In this document: positions 24,801 through 35,182 of the stretch, piece after piece | Numbering within the stretch: the first letter of the stretch is position 1 | Layout: the number at the start of each line of letters is the position of its first letter | Assembly (NCBI GenBank): GCA_013396635.1 | Contig: WBMW01005484.1 | Coordinates: 1 to 64,000 of the forward strand | Reading direction: 5' to 3' | DNA: 64,000 nt | Source of the DNA: Penelope pileata | Taxonomy: Eukaryota; Chordata; Aves; Galliformes; Cracidae | Notes under the pieces: generated by a model | The model's input: only the letters and a program-made list of their open reading frames with translations | Told to the model about the DNA's origin: nothing | Databases searched by the model: none | Made by a program: the position numbers and the translations under genes

Positions 24801-27800
24801 AAATATTCAATAGGACCAAGAAAAGCTTTCTAACTAGAGGGCACCTACTCAAAATCAGGTATGTTCACAGTGTTTAAAAACAAGAGGGGTATCTGAGCAT
24901 ATCAAAAGGAGTATGGCAGGGCTACAATGTGACTACTGTTCTTTCAAGTGAAACAGCTCCTGAGTTTAAAACAGTGCATTGACCTGATCATAACTTCCTC
25001 TAGAAGTCTCAATCATACCTCCTCCCAATCCTTTCTGTATTTAAGCACTTGGTAGAGATGAGACCTTTGCCATCAGTAAAAACCCTCAGCAAGAAGGCTT
25101 CTTCCCTGCCTTTTTCCTCCAGATCAAGGTACCAACCTTAGAACTGTGTTCATTTGTTCAGTTTTCTTTAGACTTGATCAAATCAATTACAAATGACATA
25201 TACTGATACAGCCATACAAAAAAGCTCCATTAAAGTCTTTCTGGTATAATAATAGCCAATGCATTAGAACTGGAGCCAAGAAAAGGAGAATGTCAGAAAA
25301 CCTGGGAAAGCAAGCATTCCTGTTAGGTTTTCCAAGTTAATTTCAGTAGAAGAAAAAGACAATTCCTAAACTGAAGTGGGACAACCATCTTTAATTCAAC
25401 AGAGGCACAATGGCTATTTAGGGATTTCATGGGAAAGGAAAATGAAAAAGAAATCTTAGTAACTAAGAAACAGATTTAGAATTGGAAGAGACCTCAGTGT
25501 ACCAGAGCCCAATCTAACAAAAACTGTTGTCATAGGCAAAGATCAAAAGCAGCACTGGAATAAACTAGTATCTGGCTCTTACATCTATGCATTTCAATCC
25601 AGTTACTGTTGATGAAAGATGGCTCATCCATCCTGTGATGTATTACCATACCACAGTGATTCACAGGGTCACAGTGTCACAGTATTGTCCCCTGTTTCTA
25701 GCAGCAAGCATGTCCTCTTACCACTGCCTGCGCCTCCTTCATGTAGCTGAAGAAAAGAGCAAGTTCCTCCTTCCCCAGATTTCTACTATGCTGTTCTGTC
25801 CCAGGAGAAGGCACAACACTAGTCTATTAATTTTAACTAGCATGAGCCAGAGACGCTCATGCTAGTAACTTTAATCTAGCTAAAATCAAACTGATGTTAA
25901 TTCAGCTGCTATCTGCTATACAACCTGAGCAATGCAGAACTTGGTGTGTGTTGGTTTCCCACATCAAGGATGAAAGAAAAATTAACCAACCAGTGCTTAG
26001 TAAGCCAAAAAATTCCCCTAATCTTCCTATGACACATAACTTTTCCAGAGTAAAGAATACTTCACATGCAAGTCTGATCTTCCTGTGTGGACTTTGAAAC
26101 TAATGTACACTTCATTTTTAAGAATGCAAGGAAATGGAAAATATTCTTACCTGTACCAATTTTGTAGAGGCCAACAGATATTACCAAGATAAGAGCCATA
26201 ACTTTTGCATATGTGAAAACATCTTGTACACGGGTGCCCCACTTCACATTAACACAATTTATAAATGTTAAGGAACCTGTAAAGAAAAATAACATGCATG
26301 AGAGGAGCACTGTATGTTTGACATCACATATTTCAAAAATACATCTTTCCAGATACCACCCCTCTGCCAAGAAATACAACAGAACCAAATTTCAACATTT
26401 CAAGACCACCTAGATTTACTGAGATAATTAAATACCTGATTTACTCTGAAGGATACTGTGATATTTCATAACAAAGGCATGAAGAAAACACCAGATTTTG
26501 AATCCTAGGGTGACTCTTGCTCTTTTTCAATAATCTTTAAAACTTTAAATTTTCTCAAAGTCAACAGAGTTGCTCACATGCAGAAGATGGGATTTCTTTA
26601 TATCCTTTATTTGCAATGAAATTCTCTTAAAGTTCTCCAGACTGATTCAAGCCCTAGTCTACATACAGAGTAAGGACAACTTCTGCACCAAGGATTTTGG
26701 ATGCTCTCTGAATCTCGAGCCAGCTCAGCATGCTCTCACTGTGCTCATGGATTGGAGCTCTGCTGTTCATGCTTCAACCCCCAACATGAAGGTTACAGAA
26801 GTACTTATAAACTTCTCTCAGGCATTGATTTTGACAGAATCTAAAGGAAATAACAAAGTAGTTGGTTGAAGAGACTGAGTGAGGTCAACTTCTTCTTCTT
26901 CCCTCCTTCTGCCATGTTCTTCACGTTCAGTTAAATCCGATGAGCAGATAAAGGCTGTGAGGCACAATGGTACCTGTAGTGCTGCCTGCTCAGCTGGCAT
27001 GCCCCCTGCTCTTCGAGTACACACACAGCACCATGGGCAGCTTGTCTGCCTGGCAGCTCCTTAATTCAACACATAGAGAAGGATGCATTTGATTTGGTAC
27101 CAGGTGTGAAGACCAGCTGCTAGAGAAGAGCGACCAAATGCAGCAGGGGCAGTTCAGAGTGGCCTCAAGCACTGATCAGTGGGCTATTTCTTCTCCAGCA
27201 GTCTTCTTGGTCTTTTCTTCCATTTCTTTGACCTGCCTACCATCTGCACTATGGTTTTGAAAGAAAGAAAAAAGATTTTGTAACTGCTTAAAATGAAAAC
27301 TATCTGGAAACCTTGGTTATAGTAAGGAAATCAGCAACCAGCTTCTGACATTCACAGGACTTCTGTCTTCTTTGTCACGAGCAACTCTGCATATTTTGGC
27401 TGAGTGTCCTGCCAGCTGTCAAAGTAATGATGCACCTAACTATTTACAGAATCAAGACCCGATTTGCCCCCACTATTTCCTATTAGTATTCCAATGTTGT
27501 GCAACAGTGACGGAATTTTGTTTTTGTTCTGGTATGAAAATAACCCAACTAGTTATGTAATATTGTTTCTGCTCAGTGTTGGGTTTGAATATAATTTTAA
27601 ACATGTCTGTAATGAAAGGATTACTGTAAATCTTGCTCTAGTAAATTTGGCATAGACATTGAAATATGATTTTTACGCTCTGTAATTAAAAATCTTCCAG
27701 AACTTAAAAACATGTCTCTCCTAAAAGTACAGCATTATATACTACTGTGTTAGAATTCCAGCAGCATTTCTTACAAATGACAGAAAAAGTATTGACTGAA

Positions 27801-29978
27801 GTTTTTAATACTGAACATTTGTAAGTTATTTGTGATGCTGTAAAGTGCTGTTTGAAACACTGCAATGGATACATTTATTGCATGTGTACAGAAGAAATGA
27901 GATGTGTTATATGTCATTATATTCAAGGCAACAGCATCTTGACGTGGGATTCCCAGTGAACACTGCTAAATATATAGATTTTAAAAAGTTATCTGCAACG
28001 TGGTGGTGAAGTGCCAATTAAATCCACTGCTCCTTAACCTTATCAAAATTTTTCAAGCTAGCTTCAATAAACTATCTGACACTGCCAAACTGATTATTAC
28101 AGTTAATATAATCAACTGTATTTTCCCAGCAATCTGAGCTGCTACTCAAAATGCTGGTTGTAAGCCTGGTCAATGGTGAGGCAGCTAATGTTCTGTGTGA
28201 GAAAGCAGCAGCTGCCAGCCACACCTTGTGCAACAGTACATAGAAGTCAGAGATACTAGAGCACGCCACAGATGACTCACACAAAGACTACAGCAAGAAT
28301 AACTAAAAAAAATGAAGTCTGAAAGAAAAAAATCAGTATTTGAAGACTGCTTCTCTCAGGTGTTAGGACTTCACAAGATGCATCTGGAGAACTGGGGAAA
28401 TAGATTTTCCTCTAAAAAAACCCTGCTTTCCTGTGCAAGTGGAGGCTTTCAGCTGATAAAATCTTTGGGAATAGTTGCCTTTTAGAGTGTGTAGTGGTCG
28501 TGATGGTCTCAAGTTACATCAGAAGCGAACTTCCTCTGTATCATGCTGGTGAATGAAGGCTACAGAAAGAACATCTTTTCAGAATTGTCAGTGTACATTA
28601 CAGTAAGTTAAAATTACCCATTATTTTGGAAGATTTTGTTGAGTTCTACAATTTAAGCCACTTTTAAAAGATCACACTATAGCATGGCCTGAAAGGAACA
28701 CGACCCATATTGGCAAATCCAAATTCTATGGAAAAAAAATTGAGTAGTCAATACTCAATACTGGAGGATAGATATGTAATGCTTCCCCCTGTGTTCAACA
28801 AACTCAGTTCTGAGGAGCATGTGCTTACTACTCAATTTTTCTAGAGACAAAACTCATACTAGAATGAAAGAATCACAAAATATCCTGAGCTGGAAGAGAC
28901 TCATAAGGACCATTGTGTCCAACTCCTGGCTCCATACAGGACCACCCAAAATCAGACCATATGTCTAAGAGTGTTGTCCAAATGCTTCTTGAACTCCAGC
29001 AGATTAGTACCATGACCACTGCCCTGGGGAGTCTGTTCCAGTGCCTGACCACCCTCTGGTGAAGAACCTTTTCCTAACACCCAACCTGACCCTGCCTTGA
29101 CACAACTCCATGCTGTTCCCTTGGGTCCTGTCACTGTCACCAGACAGGCACCACATTTTTAATTTCATATAAGCTTTATCATTTCTATTCATCTTACATG
29201 ATTTGTAAGATATAGGGGAGAGAGGACATAGACCAAATGTGGGCTGAAAATTCACATAAATATTTTAAATCAGCCTTTTCCCTCAATTTCCCTCCCCTCT
29301 AATAATCTGAGACCTAAATAAAATACATCTGAACAAGAGCATATGCATCCCTAAAAACATATTCAAGGGAGGTGATAAGCATTTTCACAGAAGGTGAAGG
29401 AATAAAAATTCTAAGAACCTTCTCTGGGAACCTACAATTATAATTGTTAATTTCTAGTAATCATAATTTTACTTACAAATACAAGCAGCTGCAATCAACC
29501 TGACCGCATCATATGGTGGCTCACAATGAGGAAAAATCGGTTGAACAATATAGTTGGCAAATGTGATTGCTATCACTGCCTGAGTTGTTGGTTCAATAAT
29601 TAGTAAAGAAGACCACAGTCTGATGAAGGCCACAAAGGCACCAAATGCTTCCAGGATGTAGGCGTAACTGGCTCCAGATTTGACGATTGATGTTCCCAGC
29701 TCAGCGTAACACAAAGCTCCAAACAGTGAAAACATTCCGCCAAGAGCCCAGATGATTAGAGAGAGTCCATAGGAAGCACTGTACATTAAAACACCTCTGG
29801 GAGATACAAATATCCCAGAACCAATCATGTTCCCAACAATTAAAGAAACTCCATTGAGTAATGTAATTTCTTTCTTCATCTGCATTTTTTCACTTGTATC
29901 TGCCATATCATCCATTTCAGCTTTTGCATTCTTAGATTTGGATTTTTTATTGGAGCATATCCGCCAGGGCATTGGCAT
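18738..29978 (-). CDS. y+LAT-type amino-acid transporter (SLC7A6/SLC7A7-like), nine coding exons
   Basis: Light chain of a heteromeric amino-acid transporter, expected in the plasma membrane bound to 4F2hc (SLC3A2) and exchanging cationic for neutral amino acids with sodium. The nine exons join in frame to 1524 nt, 507 residues, close to the usual 510-515. Motifs include GSGIF at residues 53-57 (unwound TM1 substrate site), Cys152 after 'QPIFPH' (expected disulfide to the heavy chain), 'SYSGWDTLNYVTEE' at 239-252, 'EGHLPD' near 342-347 and 'VEDVFLLINYY' near 376-386. The GWDTLNYVTEE block points to y+LAT rather than LAT1, b0,+AT or xCT. All eight introns are GT-AG and no internal stop is seen, so the gene looks functional. 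The start is uncertain: 29978 gives the longest protein, and Met22 (29915) has a better Kozak context. Both known y+LAT genes in mammals lie elsewhere, so no symbol is assigned. SLC7A13, near RIPK2 in humans, is an alternative orthologue, but the sequence is far more y+LAT-like. Confidence 0.93.
19366..19549 (-). CDS. SLC7A gene, coding exon 8
   Basis: Residues 417-477, starting 'LNLFFPIIYCLCSLFLVIV' and ending 'KRPKCLQWLS'. It covers TM11 and TM12. The donor is GTAAG after CTCTCTG and the acceptor is CCACAG. Confidence 0.92.
20216..20365 (-). CDS. SLC7A gene, coding exon 7
   Basis: Exactly 50 codons (residues 367-416), 'GLMTLLYLLVEDVF' to 'QPHRPRPIK'. The 'VED.F.LINY' and 'RPRPIK' blocks are typical of y+LAT TM9-TM10 and the following loop. 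Splice sites are CTCTAG and GTAAGT. Confidence 0.92.
21302..21398 (-). CDS. SLC7A gene, coding exon 6
   Basis: Residues 335-366 plus the end of the Arg334 codon: 'LFYVGAREGHLPDSLSLIH' to 'FTPVPALLFN'. This is the conserved loop after TM8 of SLC7 transporters. The donor is GTAAGT. Confidence 0.92.
21696..21799 (-). CDS. SLC7A gene, coding exon 5
   Basis: Residues 300-333: 'TFGNETLSYAKWIIPIAVA' then 'SCYSGLNSSIIAAS', TM8. The exon ends AG and shares the Arg codon with exon 6. Confidence 0.92.
22565..22688 (-). CDS. SLC7A gene, coding exon 4
   Basis: Residues 259-299: 'NLPISIAISMPIVTIIYLL' to 'LLTTDAVAV', TM7. It follows the shared Arg258 codon. Splice sites are TTTTGCAG and GTAAGT. Confidence 0.93.
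23642..23786 (-). CDS. SLC7A gene, coding exon 3
   Basis: Residues 211-257, including 'ALYSALFSYSGWDTLNY' (TM6) and 'EEMQNPQ'. Trp243 lies at the position of the conserved y+LAT tryptophan. The acceptor is TACAG and the donor is GTAAAT. Confidence 0.93.
23787..26150 (-). other. SLC7A intron 2, with a perfect hairpin
   Basis: A 2.4-kb intron with no exon or CR1 recognised. It contains an 11-bp perfect inverted repeat (25836-25846 with 25856-25866, arm ACTAGCATGAG, loop 9 bases). Confidence 0.6.
26151..26276 (-). CDS. SLC7A gene, coding exon 2
   Basis: Residues 169-209: 'SLTFINCVNVKWGTRVQDV' to 'VGLYKIGT', TM4-TM5. The phase-1 junction with exon 1 creates 'ACICSLTFINC', the expected family sequence. 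Confidence 0.93.
26277..29476 (-). other. SLC7A intron 1
   Basis: A 3.2-kb intron, the largest between coding exons. Only the CR1 fragment at 28866-29146 was recognised in it. Confidence 0.6.
28866..29146 (-). mobile_element. CR1 fragment, minus strand
   Basis: It begins 'gaaagaatcacaaaatatcc' and includes 'gtccaactcctggctcc' and 'gaagaaccttttcctaac', the reverse complement of the end of the CR1 reverse transcriptase. It is in the same orientation as the SLC7A gene. Confidence 0.88.
29477..29978 (-). CDS. SLC7A gene, coding exon 1
   Basis: Residues 1-167. A charged cytoplasmic N-terminus of about 35 residues leads into TM1 with 'VGNMIGSGIFVSP', then TM2-TM3 and the loop Cys152. A good acceptor (CTTGTTTTCAG) just upstream at 29995 implies that the exon begins there and that a non-coding exon lies further upstream. 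Met22 at 29915 has purine -3 and G+4 and may be the real start. Confidence 0.88.
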
Positions 29979-31969
29979 CTTCAAATACGACTACCTGAAA
30001 ACAAGAGGAGACATCTTCTGTAAAGCATGTGGCATTAGAGATATGAGTAAGATAATCAGTGTACAAGGCACAAATGGTACAAAGAACAAATATTTTGGCT
30101 GGTTTTATCTTGTAGACCAGGAACCACATGTCAGTAGATATTCCTGCCTTTTACTCTTGGGTGAATGAGAGGTCACTGTCCTTGGTTACCAATTCTGAAA
30201 TCACATTCCTGAAATTGAACTCTGACTTCACCTTTGTTATGTATCTTAAATTGTAAATCTATGTTCCATTACTGAAGTGATCTTAGGGAAGAAAGAGACA
30301 CTCTTCCCCTGAAGATGTGCTCCAATACAAGTAAAGTTTCCCACAAAAGTATAACTCTCCCTAAATTCTGCAGCCATCCCAGGAAGAACTTTGTTTCACT
30401 ATTAATCAGATCACATCCATCTGAAAATTACCTACTTAGAAAGACAAGAAAAAAGAGAAAGGTACTCAAAAGTTCCAGCTTCAGGTGGTTAATGTTAATG
30501 TGAGGATAAAGAAAAAAGGTTTAGCTGTTCCAAGAGATTAGATTATAGCTGCAGTGAACAATGCATTTTGTTTAGTTATTAACCTCACTTGACTTCTGGG
30601 TGAAAGCCACTTGCATGCATAGGGATTAAGTTTTGAACACTCTGTTTCTGGAACACTTTCATACAAGGCAGTCCAGCAAAACACTTCCAACACCATTCCA
30701 ACAGCAGGATGCGTGGGGCAAGATCCAAGTACAGCAGGACCTGGGGAAAATGATGCAGCTGCGTGGTCGCACAGATAAATCAGCCCTGTGCACACCTCAC
30801 ACTTCTCGGGGTGGAGATGGCAAGGGATGGGGAAGGAAAATGTAGCAGCCTGGACTGCAGTGATGTCCCCTGACTACACCTCTCCTCATTCAGGCTTACT
30901 CATACCAATGCTTGCTTAGAGCAATGACTTTTTTTTTGGCATATGTCTCGAGAGAAATTAATTTCTCCTTCCTTTCCCTCCATCCTCCTCTCTAAAGCAC
31001 TTCCAAAGAAAACTTCCTCAAAATCCTAAGTTTTTTGTGTTGAATAAAACTCTTTCACATGATGCTGCCTGAAAATATTTGATCACAAACATATGTTGTT
31101 AAAATGTGGATCAACGGCCATTAAAAAACAAAAATCCTAAACTCTCTGAGATGTGTGTTTTCCTTTTTGTAAAGTATGTTTGTTTTAGCAGCTCTGAATA
31201 AATTATAGTGACATGTTCCTTTATAGCTTTTTTGGTGCAACTCAGTCTCCTAGTTGATCAAACAACTAATGAGGACTTACGAGGATTGAAGATTAAAAGA
31301 TATCAAACTCTTTTTAAAAATTAAATGCTTTTCTCATCCCAAATGCACATCTCTAACTGCAGAAGCAGTGGGGGAGCACTGAAGTAAAGTTAAACATTAA
31401 TTTTTGTCATAAGTGTTCAAGCTTGACTGCCCGTCCCATCTTATGCTGACTTCTTCACACACAGGTGACTCCTTTTACTTCTCACTCTGTCCCTTGAAGA
31501 ATGAAAGACATCACCTTGGCCTGGGGGAGAAATTTTGGGCAGCCAATGCAGCAGCCATGTATCTCCCTTAAAATTCCTATTAAACATTCCGTTTCTTACC
31601 ACTGACACAAATTTTCTGATGGTGTGAAAAGCAAGAGGGAAAACAGTTATTCTCCCCTCCCCTCAAAAAGGAAATAAATAAATAAAATTAAAAAATAAAA
31701 GTTTCTTTTTTTTTTTTTTTTAAAGAAAAATCAGCATTTGAAGACAACTTGAGCTAATACTTGCAGAAGCTCCTGGCTGTGTTTCTGCTCTCTGTGGCTA
31801 CACGAGATGTTGGCAGGAGCTCTCTCCCATGACCGCAGCTGCCTGAACAGACCATCAGGAGAGCAGTGCACTGAACTTCAGGAAGGGTTAATTTAATTCT
31901 CAAAATCAACTATTTTGGCAGCAGAGTTGGTTAAAAATCACCTTGTGCTTTTTGTGCCTGATCTGGGCC

Positions 31970-32018
31970 TTTTTTTTTTTTTTTNNNNNNNNNNNNNNNN
32001 NNNNNNNNNNNNNTTTTT
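31970..32018 (+). repeat. Poly-T tract with a 29-base assembly gap
   Basis: 15 T, then n at 31985-32013, then 5 T. The true tract length is unknown. Confidence 0.9.
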
Positions 32019-32999
32019 CCCCTGGATCACTCAGAGCTGAGCCTGAGCCAAAAAGCACAAGTGTGGGTACAGCTCAAAGGGAGTAAGAATTTAAAATGCA
32101 GCTGTTCCTGAGATTACATGAGTGTGGAGCTATGCAAGTAGACCAGTGGCTGTCTGTTTTCCAGAAATGAAATCTCATTGATAAATAAGATGGAGTTATT
32201 TTCCTGTAAAGTAGGATACATCATGCATTGATAGGCTGTCACTAGTACAGGTAACTTGTGTACATGATATCAAATCTGAAATTTGATGTTTAGCTTAAGA
32301 TTAAATTATTTTTATGTTTTGTTAAAGATTATTTTTTTAGTTACAATGTCATGCATAGTTTTCTTTTTCTCTCTTGTGCTAGCAAAAGATTATTTCAGAT
32401 CTCTGAAAATGTGTAACAGAGCTGTGTAGAGGAATATTTCTTTCATAAATAAGTGACTGTGAATAAAAACATTTTGAAAGAAAATAAATTAGAAGAAGAA
32501 ACAGTTCAAAATTCTATACTTTGAGAAATGCCACATTAGCAAAACTTTTAACCAGACACTGAGTTAGGGCCACAAATGGGTACAGTCTGAGAATCAAAGG
32601 ATAAGAGACTCAGTTTCCATACTGAAGAGGTTTAATTTTACTGTGCCCCTAATTTATATCCGTTGAAATTCTGCAAGAAAGTAGCTCCCTGGGTACAAAA
32701 ACTTTAAGGCAGCTTTGCTCCCCGCTACTCTGCATCTCAATATTCCCAATATTGATAGTGCACTGATCTCATTCAGTGAGGTAACAACACTGAAGTTGTT
32801 ATTTATTTCCTTATTCAGGGCTATGTCAGGGCTATAAACAAGATTTTACTTAGGCCTCACTAGTTTTCAGCAAAGTCTTCAAGATATTAAGAAAATTGGA
32901 AAAACTAGGAAGCCGTCTCCTGTACAGATCTTCCTGTATAATGGCGAGAGAAGAATCTGCTGTTGTAAAGAATTTACTGCTGTTACAATCCAGACTAGG

Positions 33000-33021
33000 A
33001 CAATAATAATAATAATAATAA
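33000..33021 (+). repeat. (AAT)n microsatellite
   Basis: Seven uninterrupted AAT units in AT-rich intergenic DNA. Confidence 0.85.
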
Positions 33022-34050
33022 ATTGAGGAGTTGCCATGGTCTACTGCCATGGTCTAATGCTTTCCCTTATTTATAGCTTGAACTCTTTTTTCCTACCAAC
33101 CCTGACCCATAGTCTTGTTTTCTGCCCTGTCGTACTGCCATCAATGTCATTCCACCTTTGTGTGCCATGTTGTCATCCTACTGTCTCCCCATCTTGGGAC
33201 CATCATCATTGCTTCTGCCTTAAGCTGGTGTGCAGAAAAGCTTAAGCTAAGAAGACTCACTGATCAGGCCTGACTGTTTCATTGTCACTTGGACATCCTT
33301 GTAGGTCATATTTCAAGGGTCCAAAGCTCCCACCTAATGTCTGAAAGCACTTGCATAGTGAGGACACACATCCCAGCTGTAACGAGTTCTTACAGTGGGT
33401 GGCCATTTTTAGTTGGAAAATCATTATGATAGGCAACAAAGGCTTACAGTAAATTCTCTAGGAAACAGGAAATCAGAATGATTTCCTGAGAATAGAAAGA
33501 ATGTACACAGTAATTAAAAAAGGGAGGTTCTTTGTGTTCTGGCATCCCACTTTAGCATGGTTGAATATGTTAAGGCCAATCCCACTGAGATAATAAAACT
33601 TCATGTCATTAAAAATGTAACTACAGACATTTCAATCACTCTTGTGTTTGAAGTTTGAAGAGCAGGACATAAAGGCTTCCTGGCACAAAGGGAAGTGCTG
33701 GCTGTATGGGTCCCCCTATACTGTGACATGCAGAAAGAGCTGTTTCCCTCTGGAAATGTTTCAGACAGGTATAAACATGTTGGTGTGCCTCACAGGCTCC
33801 ATGCTGGAGTGCCGCCAGGCAAAATGAAACAGCTTGCAAACACTTGCCTGTGCCTTATGTTGGCAAATAACCTCCACTACAGAACTCCAGAACTCTGCTG
33901 TCATGCAGGTCCCATTCTTCCTTAGGGGCTTCCTCAACAAATTGAAGAGAATTTTCCTCTTGGAGAGAAAGAAGAAAGCCTTGAGAGCAAAGATAGGCAT
34001 AATTGGCCCTAAATTATTTGCAATCTCATGTTTACCTCTCAGCTGTATGT

Positions 34051-34196
34051 ACAGAATCACAGAATTCCAGGATGGCTGAAGTTGGCAGAGATCTCTGGAG
34101 CCATCTGCTCAAGCAGGGACACCAAGAGCAGGTTGCCCAGGACCACGTCCAAGAGGCTTTGGAAGATATCCAAGGAGGAGATTCCACAACCTCCCT
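34051..34196 (-). mobile_element. CR1 fragment, minus strand
   Basis: It starts 'acagaatcacagaattcca' and continues 'ttggcagagatctctggagcc' and 'gcccaggaccacgtccaag'. It is a short, diverged CR1 3' end. Confidence 0.8.
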
Positions 34197-35129
34197 GAAA
34201 AAAAATGAGCACAAAAAGCCTCTCTGTACAATGAGCAACAGAAAAAGACTTATAGAGAGTCAGCTGAGAAGTTAAGGAAAACACCATCATATTCAGGTAA
34301 TTCACAGAAGAGTTTGTTTCTTTCTTTTTTTTTTTTTTTTTTGTCAAGTCACCACCAGAAGTCATTGGTAAAAGTGAAGGAAAAAGAAACAGCTTGGCTG
34401 AACCAAAGACATTTCTTCCATAAATTAGTACAGGACTGGTTTGGCAGGGCAGAATTTTCTCAAACAATTTCCATCCTTCAGGGACAGCCTAATGAGTGAT
34501 CGCCTCCTTCTTGAGGAGGTAATTAACCTTTGCCAAATGATTATGCAAGGTTTGGTCAGGGGTCATGGAAACGTGACGTCTTAATAACCGCGAAAACTTC
34601 CCAAGAGAATGAGCTGCCTCTATTTGTTAGGCTGCTTCGAAATTCCCAGCTTTTAGTTCAAGAAATAGTAAACAACTAGTAAATAACTCAGAATATCTCT
34701 CTCAGAGACCAAACGTAGTTTCCTTCAACAGATTCCCTTGGAAACTGAAGGCATTTAGAATGCCATATCCTATCAATGCTTTGGAAACATGTGGGGCATC
34801 AAATTTACTCCTTGTTATCTCAAATAATTTCATGGTCTTTCAATTACGTGATTGTTGTCTACTGCCACACAATTTCTTAACAGCAAAAGTCAGCTATAAC
34901 ATCAACAAACACAACAAATTCAAATCAGTTCAAACTAAAACTTTCTTTGTTGCAGTCAAAAAATGGTGATAAAAATGCCATTTATGACATTTAAAAACAA
35001 AATCTAGAACATTTTAATTATGTTTGCATTAGAAACCAATATATGTGTATAAAGTAATTTTAAAAATTGTAAGAAATCTCAGTATGTTCAAGTACACTGA
35101 CTATTTTTTTTCCTGCACGTAGTAGATAC

Positions 35130-35149
35130 AAAAAAAAAAAAAAAANNNG

Positions 35150-35181
<32 letters not shown>
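35130..35181 (+). repeat. Poly-A tract with a 3-base gap
   Basis: 16 A, nnn at 35146-35148, G, then 32 A. The assembly is unresolved across a homopolymer. Confidence 0.9.

Positions 35182-35182
<1 letters not shown>

Noticed and set aside
18738..29978. Assignment as SLC7A13
   Set aside because: Location near RIPK2 fits loosely, but the GWDTLNYVTEE, VEDVF.LINYY and RPRPIK blocks are y+LAT-type. Kept only as an evolutionary alternative.
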